Below are positions 18,869 through 27,243 of a stretch of 64,000 nucleotides of DNA, piece by piece. Origin of the DNA: Clostridium sp. ZS2-4 (lineage in GTDB: Bacteria > Bacillota > Clostridia > Clostridiales > Clostridiaceae); the NCBI RefSeq assembly GCF_026719745.1, contig NZ_JAPPRQ010000054.1, positions 18,497 through 82,496 of the forward strand, given 5' to 3'. Every line of letters starts with the position of its first letter. Positions within the stretch are counted from its first letter, which is position 1. The notes beneath the pieces are model-generated. The model had not been told where the DNA came from and searched no databases. It was given only the letters and a program-made list of their open reading frames with translations. The position numbers were made by a program, and so were the translations under genes.

Positions 18869-19480
18869 TCAATATATTTTCTCAATTTCATATCCATCCA
18901 TAAGCATTGTTTTAACTGTTTGCATTAAAACTCTTGCATCAGGTAATGCCTCATGTCTATCTAAGGAAGGAATACCTAATATATTTAATGCTTTATCTAA
19001 ACTTAAATTTTGATTAATATTATAAAACTTTTTGAATTCTATAGATAAGTCTAAATAATCTTCTTTCAAAAAAGGTATTGCTATTTCATAACTTTTGCAT
19101 ACAGTTCTTAAGATGTCATATTCTGATTTTCCCCAAGATATCCAAATGGTCTCTTTAGGAATATATATTTTTTTTAATTCTAAAAACGCTTTTTCCAAAT
19201 CTACACCATTTTCAATTTGTTCTTTAGTGAAACGTTCTGCATAAATTCTATGAACATTCTTATCCTTAGAGTTTATATATTGCCTTGGTTTAATAATCCT
19301 TTGGAATTCTAGAGTCTCATCCTCATCTTTACTCAATACTGCTCCAATTTCCACAATTTCTTGAAAATATTTTTTTGCTTTATTTTGAACAATTCTTGTA
19401 GTAATAAATTCAAAATCTATAGCCAGTAAACTATAAGGACTGAATTTCATTTCCCAATCTTTTATAATATAAAAACCCAT
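18869..19480 (-). CDS. DnaQ-like (DEDDh) 3'-5' exonuclease
   Basis: A 203-residue exonuclease-fold protein. Exo I is AIDFEFI near residue 20, Exo II lies around WGKSEYDILR near 115, and Exo III is HEALPDARV near 178-186, giving the D-E-D-D-H set. It resembles stand-alone KapD/ERI-type exonucleases rather than the polymerase III proofreading chain. Whether it cuts RNA or DNA is not readable. The start at 19480 has AAAGGGG upstream; an internal ATG 10 codons later has no good site. It is 37 bases from rng. Confidence 0.82.
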   Translation of the reverse strand: MGFYIIKDWEMKFSPYSLLAIDFEFITTRIVQNKAKKYFQEIVEIGAVLSKDEDETLEFQRIIKPRQYINSKDKNVHRIYAERFTKEQIENGVDLEKAFLELKKIYIPKETIWISWGKSEYDILRTVCKSYEIAIPFLKEDYLDLSIEFKKFYNINQNLSLDKALNILGIPSLDRHEALPDARVLMQTVKTMLMDGYEIEKIY

Positions 19481-19590
19481 TAAATATATACCCCTTTAAA
19501 AATATTGCAAAATTTTTTACATTACTAATTATACCCTATTCATGGATAAAGTAAAACTATTGAGTAAATTATCAGATATAATATAACTAT

Positions 19591-19795
19591 AGAATAAAAT
19601 TATGAAGCAATTTTATTCTAGTAAGCAGTAGCCAGTAACCAGTAAATGAAGTTTTGCTAAGGCAAAACCTAAATTTAAATAATGAAAAGAGCAAGAACAT
19701 AGAAATTTTCTATGTTTTTGCTCTTTTTTATGTTTATTTTTACTGAATTTAAATTATTTAGTCATCTTTTTTTCTTTCGGGTTACTGGTCACTAA
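19591..19795. repeat. AGTAACCAGT repeat element (family A, copy 2)
   Basis: The left end is a hairpin, AGAATAAAAT/ATTTTATTCT (19591-19619), then AGTAAGCAGTAGCCAGTAACC. The right end is the inverse GGTTACTGGTCACTA (19780-19794). The same left hairpin and CCAGT tract recur at 57322. The right end overlaps the 3' end of the gene at 19782, supplying its last codons (Ser-Asp-Gln-stop). The inner part includes a hairpin (GAAGTTTTGC) and a strong terminator. Confidence 0.65.
19685..19732. terminator. Strong hairpin terminator inside repeat copy 2
   Basis: Arms GAGCAAGAACATAGAAA and CTATGTTTTTGCTC, flanked by A and T runs. On the minus strand it can end the radical SAM/TIGR03936 transcript. Confidence 0.75.
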
Positions 19796-20501
19796 CTATT
19801 GAAAAGTATTCATTAATCGGAACAAGTTTCTTTCCTTTATAGGCAAACATGTTTTGTCTTTCTATAGCAATAAAAGCTTCTTTATTCACTCCTTGTATAT
19901 TAGCCTTTATAAATTCACCAAGTAATTGAGCCGATAAATTGTCTTTACTTCCACAAGTAACCAAGGTATCTATTTCTAGAATATTATCATTTAAATTATA
20001 ACTAAATTTCTTAATCAGAGATTTTATATTAACCTCTTTACTCCCTTTTTTGCTTTTCTTTATAGTAATCCAGTCTTCATTACTCATTAACTCTTCTAAT
20101 TCTTTTTCTACTGTTTCAGGATGTATACACTTAATTTTAAGATTATACTCTGCTGCTTCAATAGCTGCCATTGATTGTGGTGCTTTTTTATCTCCTATTT
20201 TCTCTCTAACCTTTATTACATCCAATATTCTTATTCCTTTAGGTGAGTTTTCACTTAACTTTTCTTTTATGCAATCAACATCCAGCTCTTCTCTAAAAAG
20301 TAAATCCATATATTCCCCTTTTGAATATACTCCAACTGAAAGTGGTTGAGCAATAGATAATATTATATGTGGATTAAATCCTTGAGAATATTGAACTGGA
20401 AGCTCAGCTCTCCTTATTATTCTTTGTATAGTTCTCATTAACTCTAAATGAGAGACATATTTTATACTATCTTCCTTAGTGTACTTTATTAAATATCGCA
20501 T
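19782..20501 (-). CDS. TIGR03936/DUF2344 radical-SAM-associated protein
   Basis: A 239-residue protein of unknown activity that always accompanies or is fused to the TIGR03960 radical SAM protein. It starts MRYLIKYTKEDSIKYVSHLELMR, typical of the family. The ATG at 20501 overlaps the upstream radical SAM gene by 26 bases; a TTG two codons earlier (20507) has AGAGGA 6 bases upstream and may be the true start. Neighbouring rng and rplU recall other genomes, where the pair is thought to act in tRNA or rRNA modification. Its last three residues come from an inserted family-A repeat. Confidence 0.85.
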   Translation of the reverse strand: MRYLIKYTKEDSIKYVSHLELMRTIQRIIRRAELPVQYSQGFNPHIILSIAQPLSVGVYSKGEYMDLLFREELDVDCIKEKLSENSPKGIRILDVIKVREKIGDKKAPQSMAAIEAAEYNLKIKCIHPETVEKELEELMSNEDWITIKKSKKGSKEVNIKSLIKKFSYNLNDNILEIDTLVTCGSKDNLSAQLLGEFIKANIQGVNKEAFIAIERQNMFAYKGKKLVPINEYFSIVSDQ

Positions 20502-22347
20502 TTTCAAAACACGTCCTCTCTTTAAAGTCTTCATTTGTATTTATTCCACAATTTCTGCACCCTTGTCTGCAATCTACCGTAAGTTCTTCTTTTTTAGCTT
20601 TTTCATTTTCTCTAATTAAGAATTCCTTTGATACTCCAATATCTATAAAATCCCAAGGAAGGACTTCATCGTAGCTTCTTTCACGACAAGCATAAAAATC
20701 TCCGTCTACTCCGCATTCTTCCATAGCTTTTAGCCATGTTTCAAAACTAAAATGTTCTGCCCATCCATCGAATTTTGCTCCCGTTTCAAAAGCCTTAATT
20801 ATAACATCACAAAGCTTTCTATCACCTCTTGCTAAAATCGCCTCCATATAACTTACAGGAGACTCGTGCCAATTGTATGTAATTTGCTTACTTTTTATTG
20901 CCCCTCTTAGACACTTAATCTTTTCTTTTACAACTTCCATTCTATCTTGTGGAGCCCATTGAAAAGGTGTAAAAGGTTTAGGTACAAAGATAGATGTGCT
21001 TAAAGTAACTCTGAGTCCTTTCTTTCTTTCCTCCTTAGGTACACTGTAATACTGCTCCACAACTTTTTTTCCTAACTCAGCTATACCTAAAACATCTTCA
21101 TCTCTTTCATAAGGAAGACCGATCATAAAATATAACTTAATAGTTGACCATCCAGACTTAAAAGCACTGGTTACAGAATCTAAAAGATTTTGTTCAGTAA
21201 CGCCCTTATTTATTATATCTCTCATTCTTTGACTTCCAGCTTCCGGAGCAAAAGTCAGTCCTGTTTTTCTCACCTTTTGAATCTCTTTTATTAAATCTAC
21301 TGAAAATGCGTCTATTCTAATTGATGGAAGTGAAACTCCCACCTTTTTTTCTTTGTATTTTTGTATTAAAGACATAATCAAGTTTTGTATATCTGAATAA
21401 TCACAAATACTTAATGATACAAGTGAAACTTCTTCATATCCAGTAGCTTTTAATAATTGCTCCGCTTGTTCTAGTAGTTTTTCAGTAGTTTTTTCTCTAA
21501 TAGGTCTATAAATCATTCCAGCTTGACAGAATCTACATCCTCTTGTACATCCCCTAAAGGCTTCAAGAGTAACTCTATCATGAACTATTTCAGTATAAGG
21601 CACTAGTAGCTTATCTGGGAATTCAACTTCATTAAAATCTTTAATTACAGCCTTTGAAACTTTTTTTGGTACATCTACATATTTAGGATTAAACTCTTTT
21701 ATAGTTCCATCCTCATTATAAGTAACTTCATACAGACTAGGAACATATATACCTCTTATTTTTACAGCTTTTCTTAAAAATTCTTTTTTGCTTATTCCTT
21801 GTTTCTTGCACTCCTTATACAGGTCCATCAACTGATCAAGCTGTTCTTCCCCTTCCCCTAAAGCAAAAATATCTGCTATATCATAAAGCGGTTCAGGATT
21901 ATATGCACAAGGTCCTCCACATAAAATAATTGGTTCTTTTTCTCCTCTTTTTGAAGCCCTTATAGTTATATCAGCCATATCCAGCATATTAAGTATGTTT
22001 GTATAGCTCATCTCATACTGAAGAGTAAATGTTACAAAGTCAAATTCTTTTAAAGAATCCTTGGTTTCCAGAGTATACATAGGTATATTATTTTTTCTCA
22101 TTTGCTTTTCCATATCTGGCCAAGGTGCATAAGCTCTTTCGCAGTAAGTATCTTCTCTTTGGTTTAATGTATGGTAAAGTATTTTAGATCCTAAATGAGA
22201 CATACCAACTTCATAAACATCTGGAAAACAAAAAGCAAATCTTATATCCACATTGTTTTTATCCTTATAAAAACAATTTAACTCTCCGCCTGTATATCTA
22301 GCAGGTTTTTCAACCTTGTATAGTATATCATCTGAAATTTTGTTCAT
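20476..22347 (-). CDS. TIGR03960 family B12-binding-like radical SAM protein
   Basis: A 623-residue enzyme. The N-terminal region (about 30-200) resembles a cobalamin-binding fold. The radical SAM core starts near residue 260 with the cluster motif CTRGCRFC. A second cysteine group near the C-terminus (CRQGCRNCG, about 598-606) may hold another Fe-S cluster. The family is widespread in anaerobes and its substrate is not established. GGAGG lies before the ATG. It overlaps the TIGR03936 partner gene, supporting a functional pair. Confidence 0.88.
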   Translation of the reverse strand: MNKISDDILYKVEKPARYTGGELNCFYKDKNNVDIRFAFCFPDVYEVGMSHLGSKILYHTLNQREDTYCERAYAPWPDMEKQMRKNNIPMYTLETKDSLKEFDFVTFTLQYEMSYTNILNMLDMADITIRASKRGEKEPIILCGGPCAYNPEPLYDIADIFALGEGEEQLDQLMDLYKECKKQGISKKEFLRKAVKIRGIYVPSLYEVTYNEDGTIKEFNPKYVDVPKKVSKAVIKDFNEVEFPDKLLVPYTEIVHDRVTLEAFRGCTRGCRFCQAGMIYRPIREKTTEKLLEQAEQLLKATGYEEVSLVSLSICDYSDIQNLIMSLIQKYKEKKVGVSLPSIRIDAFSVDLIKEIQKVRKTGLTFAPEAGSQRMRDIINKGVTEQNLLDSVTSAFKSGWSTIKLYFMIGLPYERDEDVLGIAELGKKVVEQYYSVPKEERKKGLRVTLSTSIFVPKPFTPFQWAPQDRMEVVKEKIKCLRGAIKSKQITYNWHESPVSYMEAILARGDRKLCDVIIKAFETGAKFDGWAEHFSFETWLKAMEECGVDGDFYACRERSYDEVLPWDFIDIGVSKEFLIRENEKAKKEELTVDCRQGCRNCGINTNEDFKERTCFENAIFNKVH

Positions 22348-22450
22348 TAAACTTCCTCCTAAGTTAGGTTACATGTTTTATACATTTTAACACATTACCT
22401 GCAAAAATTAAATAATATTTAATATCAATTAATCTTATGTAAAATTGATT

Positions 22451-23404
22451 TTATTCTTCCCTCATACTTTCATCATGCCAATTTTTCCATTCTTCAACAG
22501 TAAGCTTCGCCCACTTATCCATTTTATCTATTTTATCTTCATCTGAATCCTTTAGGTAATCTTCTAAAGAAATATTCCCATATAATTTAAGTGCTTCAAC
22601 AAGTTCTTCCTCATATATAGTACTAATCACTTTCATTTCTTCATTTAATACTACAAAAATATTATACCTATTCTTATCAAGTATACTTAAAGCCTCCAAT
22701 AGAGTCTTTTTGTAATAAATAGATAAATTTCTATTTTCGATATATCCTCTTTTTATAAATCTATATTTCTTTCTAATAATATCTCCCATAATTATATAAA
22801 CTATCCTTTCTTTTTCTTTATATGATGACATCATAATAAAAAGTCCAATAATTCCTATACTCAAGTTTTTTTTGCCCACTTCCAATATACTCAACGAAAA
22901 AGTTGTTATTAAAAAACCTATTATCAAGCTAATATTAACTGTAATTTTATTAGCTCTTTTATAAAAAGTTTTAAAAGCTAAAATATCTCTCAATATTCTG
23001 CCTCCATCAAGTGGAAAAGCCGGTATTAAATTAAAAATTCCTAATGCCAAATTACTCATGTATAATAAATTTAAATAATGATTTGAAAACTTTTTATTTA
23101 TAAAATAAAAAACACCTGCCATAATTAAGTTGGTTAAAGGTCCACTTATAGAGATTATTAAATCCTCTTTAGGGTCAGCATCATCTAAATCTTTTAGCTT
23201 TAATACTGTACCAATAGGAAGAATTTCTATATCAAATCCTTTAAACCCTAATTTTCTTGCGGTCAAGTAATGTGCTAATTCATGAAAAAACACTAATAAA
23301 AACGAAATTAAAAATTCACCTCTAAACCCAATTATTAACAATAATATGATGTAAGGAATAAATAATCTACTAATCTTGATTAATAAACGCCCTTGTTTTT
23401 CCAT
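22451..23404 (-). CDS. spoIVFB: SpoIVFB-type intramembrane metalloprotease (M50)
   Basis: A 317-residue site-2 protease. The zinc motif HELAH is near residue 41, and the third ligand lies in FPLDGGRIL near 130. Four to six membrane helices fill the first 200 residues and a CBS-like region follows (about 215-290). In Bacillus, SpoIVFB cuts pro-sigma-K in the mother cell during sporulation. The gene lies 3 bases after the spoIVFA-like gene and lacks a strong ribosome site, so it is coupled to it. Linkage to rplU-prp-rpmA-obg is as in Bacillus. Confidence 0.9.
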   Translation of the reverse strand: MEKQGRLLIKISRLFIPYIILLLIIGFRGEFLISFLLVFFHELAHYLTARKLGFKGFDIEILPIGTVLKLKDLDDADPKEDLIISISGPLTNLIMAGVFYFINKKFSNHYLNLLYMSNLALGIFNLIPAFPLDGGRILRDILAFKTFYKRANKITVNISLIIGFLITTFSLSILEVGKKNLSIGIIGLFIMMSSYKEKERIVYIIMGDIIRKKYRFIKRGYIENRNLSIYYKKTLLEALSILDKNRYNIFVVLNEEMKVISTIYEEELVEALKLYGNISLEDYLKDSDEDKIDKMDKWAKLTVEEWKNWHDESMREE

Positions 23405-23407
23405 ATC

Positions 23408-24142
23408 TTATTTCTTCATTTCCACATTTTTTTCTAAATTCTTATTTTGACCCATAAATAAAATTTCAAAATGTACAGTACTTTGAGAATTATTATCTTG
23501 TCCCATTGCTATAATTTGGCCTCTCTTTACCTTTTCCTCTTTTTTTACAATTATATCTTTCAGATTAGAATATCTGGTTTCCACACCAGCTCCATGATCT
23601 ATTAAAATGTATCTTCCTTTTTTTTTATCTACACCGCATTCCTTTACTTTTCCATCATAGCTTGCAGCAACCTGACTTCTTCCTATCGTTTTAATATCTA
23701 TTCCCTCGCCTGTATTCTTCATTACATCTCCATAAGCAGGTAAAGAAAATTTCTCTTTTATTTTATTCTTTATTGTTTCTTCACCAGTAAATTCACTTTT
23801 AATTTTATCTATAAAATCCACAACTTTATCTTGAATATTTTTACTGTTATCTACCTCTATATATTTAACCTGCTGAATAACTTGTTTATAATCATAATTT
23901 GTATTTACTACTTCTTTACAGTACTTATATGCAGCAGCAGTTTGTGGAGTAACAACTAATTTACATATAAACACAAAAATAATCATAGCTAAAACTCCAC
24001 ATAAGTCTTGAATTATTTTTTTTATTATTCTGTTTTTATTTGTTTTTTTTTCTAAATTTTTATTATAATAACCACTAGAGTTAGTTCTTTTGTTAACAAT
24101 AGTATTATAGTAATTTTCATATTCTGAATTAAAGTTTCCCAT
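23408..24142 (-). CDS. spoIVFA: SpoIVFA-like protein with degenerate LytM/M23 domain
   Basis: A 244-residue protein with a cytoplasmic basic N-terminus, one membrane helix (about residues 49-67), and an extracytoplasmic M23-like domain (about 125-240). The metal-binding histidine before GIDI is replaced by glycine and the HxH motif is VHFE, so it is probably not a peptidase. Bacillus SpoIVFA has the same degenerate domain and holds SpoIVFB inactive until signalled. Position directly before spoIVFB supports that role. GGGGG is the ribosome site. Confidence 0.85.
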   Translation of the reverse strand: MGNFNSEYENYYNTIVNKRTNSSGYYNKNLEKKTNKNRIIKKIIQDLCGVLAMIIFVFICKLVVTPQTAAAYKYCKEVVNTNYDYKQVIQQVKYIEVDNSKNIQDKVVDFIDKIKSEFTGEETIKNKIKEKFSLPAYGDVMKNTGEGIDIKTIGRSQVAASYDGKVKECGVDKKKGRYILIDHGAGVETRYSNLKDIIVKKEEKVKRGQIIAMGQDNNSQSTVHFEILFMGQNKNLEKNVEMKK

Positions 24143-24207
24143 TGTATACCCCCTAAAGCTTACTACTATAATGTATATTTAATAAAAACTTATTCTATTA
24201 CATAGAG

Positions 24208-24250
24208 CAATAAAAAAATAACACCCATGTATTTTACATAGATGTTATTA
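24208..24250 (-). terminator. Terminator after the DUF1858 gene
   Basis: Arms AATAACACCCATGT (24217-24230) and ACATAGATGTTATT (24236-24249). On the minus strand the hairpin is followed by a T-run. Confidence 0.8.
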
Positions 24251-24291
24251 ATAAATATGGTTTTTATTAAAATATTTGCTATTCAAAAGTT

Positions 24292-24477
24292 CTATTTATT
24301 TAACTCTTCTAATAAAGCATTTAAATCTATCCCGTGAACCGTAGCTGCTTCTTCAAGTGTTTCACCTTGAGCTGATGGGCAACCAACACACCCCATACCA
24401 AAGCCCATGAGAACCTCTGCCTTGGACATATCTTGTCTTACTATTTCACCTATAGTCATATCCTTAGTAATCTTCAT
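24292..24477 (-). CDS. DUF1858 domain-containing small protein
   Basis: A 61-residue protein that is essentially one DUF1858 domain. It contains [19 protein letters not shown], with a CxxC pair at about residues 30-33. Such domains occur alone or fused to hybrid-cluster-type and other redox proteins in anaerobes. The cysteines may bind a metal or sulfur species, but the role is not known. AGGAG lies 8 bases before the ATG. It is read alone on the minus strand, a short distance downstream of the suf-like genes. Confidence 0.85.
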   Translation of the reverse strand: MKITKDMTIGEIVRQDMSKAEVLMGFGMGCVGCPSAQGETLEEAATVHGIDLNALLEELNK

Positions 24478-24587
24478 CCTATCTACTCCTTTTATATTTT
24501 TATTATTTAATTGCTAATTGTACTTTTTTATTATTTCCAATAAAATTTTACTTTAAGCATTTTTTCACTAGGTATTTTAAATATATA

Positions 24588-24651
24588 TATTGCAATTATC
24601 AATATTCATTACTCAATGATCAATTTATGAAAAAACTTCAACGAAGTTTTA
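24588..24651 (-). repeat. Short interspersed repeat, family B, copy 2
   Basis: Read on the minus strand, this starts with a hairpin, AAAACTTCGTTGAAGTTTT, then a TTGATCATTGA core and TAATTGCAATA. It matches window bases 14-77 over about 64 bases by eye. Confidence 0.45.
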
Positions 24652-24739
24652 ATATAATGAATAGTATTTATTGCAACTTATATATATAATAATACTATTA
24701 AAATAAAAACACATTAATTATACACTATTTGATATAATT

Positions 24740-24789
24740 AAATAAAACCAAAGGGACTGACTTTTACAAAAGTCAATCCCTTTGGTTTT
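24740..24789 (-). terminator. Terminator of the sufC-sufB-like pair
   Basis: Near-perfect long hairpin: AAAACCAAAGGGACTGACTT (24744-24763) pairs with AAGTCAATCCCTTTGGTTTT, and a T-rich tract follows on the minus strand. Confidence 0.88.
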
Positions 24790-24809
24790 AGAGCGGTTTT
24801 CATATAAAA

Positions 24810-25730
24810 TTACTTTAAAAATCCCTGTAATATAGTTTCTTGAGCCTCTTCTTCAGTAAGTCCTAATGACATAAGCTTCATAACCTGATCTGAAGCTATT
24901 TTACCTATTGCTGCTTCATGAATAAGCTCTGCATCTTCACAACTAGCTGAAAGAGCTGGAATAGATGTTACAACAGCCTTGTTCATGATTATAGAATCAC
25001 ATTCTATATGTCCTCTACTCTTGTTTTTACCATTCATCATAAAATAAAAAGTTTGTTTTGATTTATCCTTTGCTACTGTACGAGATATAATTTGAGCAGA
25101 AGAATCTTCACCAACTAAATTGATAGTTACATTAGATGCTGCTTCTTGCTCATTCTCTGTAAATATTCTTTCTGTAATAACCAATCGTGCATTTTTATGT
25201 AAATTTACTTCCATATCTTTTTTACTATCGTCAACACCCTTAATTTGAACTAATTCCATTTCAAGGGAACCATCTTCTTCTACATCAATAATAGTCTTAG
25301 TATGAAAATTCTTTTGAGCCTTGCCTTCACCTTCAGCATAATGCTTTTCAACGTATTTAACCTTTGAACCTTTTCGTATAATTATATCATGAATTCCTTC
25401 ATGCTCAGTCTTTTGTGCAGTGCAATTATGAATACCGCATCCAGCCACAATAATAACATCTGAATTTTCACCTATATCAAAAGTATTATAAACAGTATCT
25501 ACAATGCTTTTATTTGTAATTATTACTGGAACGTGCACACTTCTATTCTTTGTATTAGGCTGCACTACTACATTTATACCTGCTTTATCTTCCTTATTTG
25601 TAATACTTATATCCTTTGAAGTACTTCTGCTGACAGCTTCGCCATTACTTCTAATATTATGTTCACCTTTATATAGTTCATCTATATCATCAATTTTACT
25701 TAATATTCTTTCTTCAACTGAACTTACCAT
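24810..25730 (-). CDS. SufB/SufD-family Fe-S scaffold protein (SmsB-like)
   Basis: A 306-residue SufBD-core protein, clearly shorter than enterobacterial SufB (about 480-490). It forms the beta-helical scaffold on which Fe-S clusters are built with the SufC ATPase. Recognisable parts are DVIIVAGCGIHNC near 95-107 and the C-terminal HEAAIGKIASDQVMKLMSLG. It lies 5 bases after sufC. No sufS, sufU or sufE is nearby, matching the minimal two-gene SmsCB system described in archaea and anaerobic bacteria. Confidence 0.87.
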   Translation of the reverse strand: MVSSVEERILSKIDDIDELYKGEHNIRSNGEAVSRSTSKDISITNKEDKAGINVVVQPNTKNRSVHVPVIITNKSIVDTVYNTFDIGENSDVIIVAGCGIHNCTAQKTEHEGIHDIIIRKGSKVKYVEKHYAEGEGKAQKNFHTKTIIDVEEDGSLEMELVQIKGVDDSKKDMEVNLHKNARLVITERIFTENEQEAASNVTINLVGEDSSAQIISRTVAKDKSKQTFYFMMNGKNKSRGHIECDSIIMNKAVVTSIPALSASCEDAELIHEAAIGKIASDQVMKLMSLGLTEEEAQETILQGFLK

Positions 25731-25735
25731 ATTTC

Positions 25736-26467
25736 TTACATTCTCCCCTCACAAGTTTCGCAATAATCACAAGCTGCTTGATCCTTTATCTCTCTAATAA
25801 TCGCTTCCTTACTTGTAGTTCTCTCAATGGAACCATTAGATAACACTATAACCTCATCTGCAATATCTATTATGCGTTCTTGATGTGAAATGATAACAAT
25901 AGTTGACTTATACTTACTATGCATATTTTTAAAAGTTTCTACAAGTCTTTGAAAACTCCAAAGGTCAATTCCAGCCTCTGGTTCATCAAAAATAGCAAGT
26001 TTTAAATCTCTTGCCAAAACAGAAGCAATTTCAATTCTTTTTAATTCTCCACCTGAAAGGCTGCTATTAATTTCTCTATCTATATAATTTTTAGTACAAA
26101 GCCCCATATCTGCTAATAACTCGGTTGTATCTACTTTTTCTTTATTATCTTTGCTAGAAAGCTCTAATAATTCTTTAACTGTCATTCCTTTAAAATGAGG
26201 CGGCTGTTGAAAAGCATATCCTATTTTCTTTTTTGCCCTCTCAGTAATACCTAACTCAGTAATATCTTCTTCATCCAAAAGAATTTTTCCAGATGTAGGT
26301 TTATAAATGCCCATCATAAGCTTGCATAATGATGATTTCCCACCACCATTAGGACCTGTAATAACATAAATTTTGTTATTTTCTAATTTTAAATTGATAT
26401 CCTTTACAATATTAACCTTTTCATTTTGTTCTCCAACTTCTAATGATACATTTTGAAATTCTATCAT
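25736..26467 (-). CDS. sufC: SufC-type ATPase of Fe-S cluster assembly (SmsC-like)
   Basis: A 243-residue ABC ATPase without membrane domain. Walker A is GPNGGGKSS near residue 39, the signature is LSGGELKRIEIA near 140, and Walker B is LAIFDEPEAGID near 160. It drives cluster assembly on the SufB-like partner encoded next. The C-terminus is unusual: it ends CDYCETCEGRM, three cysteines spaced CxxCxxC that could bind metal or a cluster. AGGAG precedes the ATG. Confidence 0.9.
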   Translation of the reverse strand: MIEFQNVSLEVGEQNEKVNIVKDINLKLENNKIYVITGPNGGGKSSLCKLMMGIYKPTSGKILLDEEDITELGITERAKKKIGYAFQQPPHFKGMTVKELLELSSKDNKEKVDTTELLADMGLCTKNYIDREINSSLSGGELKRIEIASVLARDLKLAIFDEPEAGIDLWSFQRLVETFKNMHSKYKSTIVIISHQERIIDIADEVIVLSNGSIERTTSKEAIIREIKDQAACDYCETCEGRM

Positions 26468-26637
26468 TTGAAACTTCTCCTTACATAAATTTTTTTGTAT
26501 AATTAATCCTGCTGTTAATATGACTAATTAATTATAAAACCATACTTATTTATATTACCATTATGAAGATACTCTTTCAATTATTTTGATATAAATTGTT
26601 ATAATACGTATAATATTATATTTTAATTAGTTTAAAA

Positions 26638-26675
26638 TAAAAAATTCTGTGATATTTCACCACAGAATTTTTTAT
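26638..26675 (-). terminator. Terminator of the RseC-like gene
   Basis: Arms AAAATTCTGTG and CACAGAATTTT around a short loop, with a T-rich tract on the minus strand, directly after the RseC-like stop. Confidence 0.85.
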
Positions 26676-27104
26676 TTAATCTCTAATTATTTCTACCATA
26701 CGTAGAAGTTGTTTTTTATTTTTTTCATTTTTCCTACTTAAAACATTTAAAATCAAATATGAAACAGTAAGCAGCATCATACCTAATAAAAAACTGAACA
26801 TCTCGTAATTTGCATAACCTGCTCCTTTAAAAACAACAGTTCCAATTCCTATTCCTAATACCATCATAACTAAAGGGAATACATATACTAAAAGAACCAT
26901 TTTATTAAAAGTTTTTTCTTCAATAGAAACCCTTACTCTATCCCCTTTGTTAGCTCCTATGGTATTCTGTATCTCAGTGACATGTGATGCACTTTCACAT
27001 CCACCCTTACAACTTCCACAATTTCCACCACAGGCTGATTTTCTTTGAAAAACTACTGAAGCACACTCTCCTTGTATAGAATCTATATATCCTATTTCTG
27101 TCAT
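26676..27104 (-). CDS. RseC/MucC-family membrane protein
   Basis: A 142-residue protein. The N-terminal soluble part has a cysteine cluster, CGGNCGSCKGGC (about residues 21-32), and two membrane helices follow (about 78-98 and 104-124). RseC proteins are linked to reducing systems (SoxR reduction, Rnf) in other bacteria and may carry a redox centre. No rnf genes are in the window. GGAG lies 9 bases before the ATG at 27104, which I prefer to the TTG at 27113. It is read toward the sufC-like gene but separated from it by a terminator. Confidence 0.85.
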   Translation of the reverse strand: MTEIGYIDSIQGECASVVFQRKSACGGNCGSCKGGCESASHVTEIQNTIGANKGDRVRVSIEEKTFNKMVLLVYVFPLVMMVLGIGIGTVVFKGAGYANYEMFSFLLGMMLLTVSYLILNVLSRKNEKNKKQLLRMVEIIRD

Positions 27105-27243
27105 ATTTATCAACTCCTAAATAAGATTTACTCTTTACTAATAATTATATCATTTATATTCTTTTTTTCTACATATTTTTCATAGTATTTAACACATATT
27201 TATACACTGATGCCTGCAATCTCCAGTCACATCACAGAACTAG

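Larger units (their letters stand above)
24478..24809. other. Intergenic region with repeat and terminator
   Basis: About 330 non-coding, very AT-rich bases. They hold the family-B repeat copy (24588-24651) and the terminator of the sufCB-like pair. I see nothing else. Confidence 0.5.
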
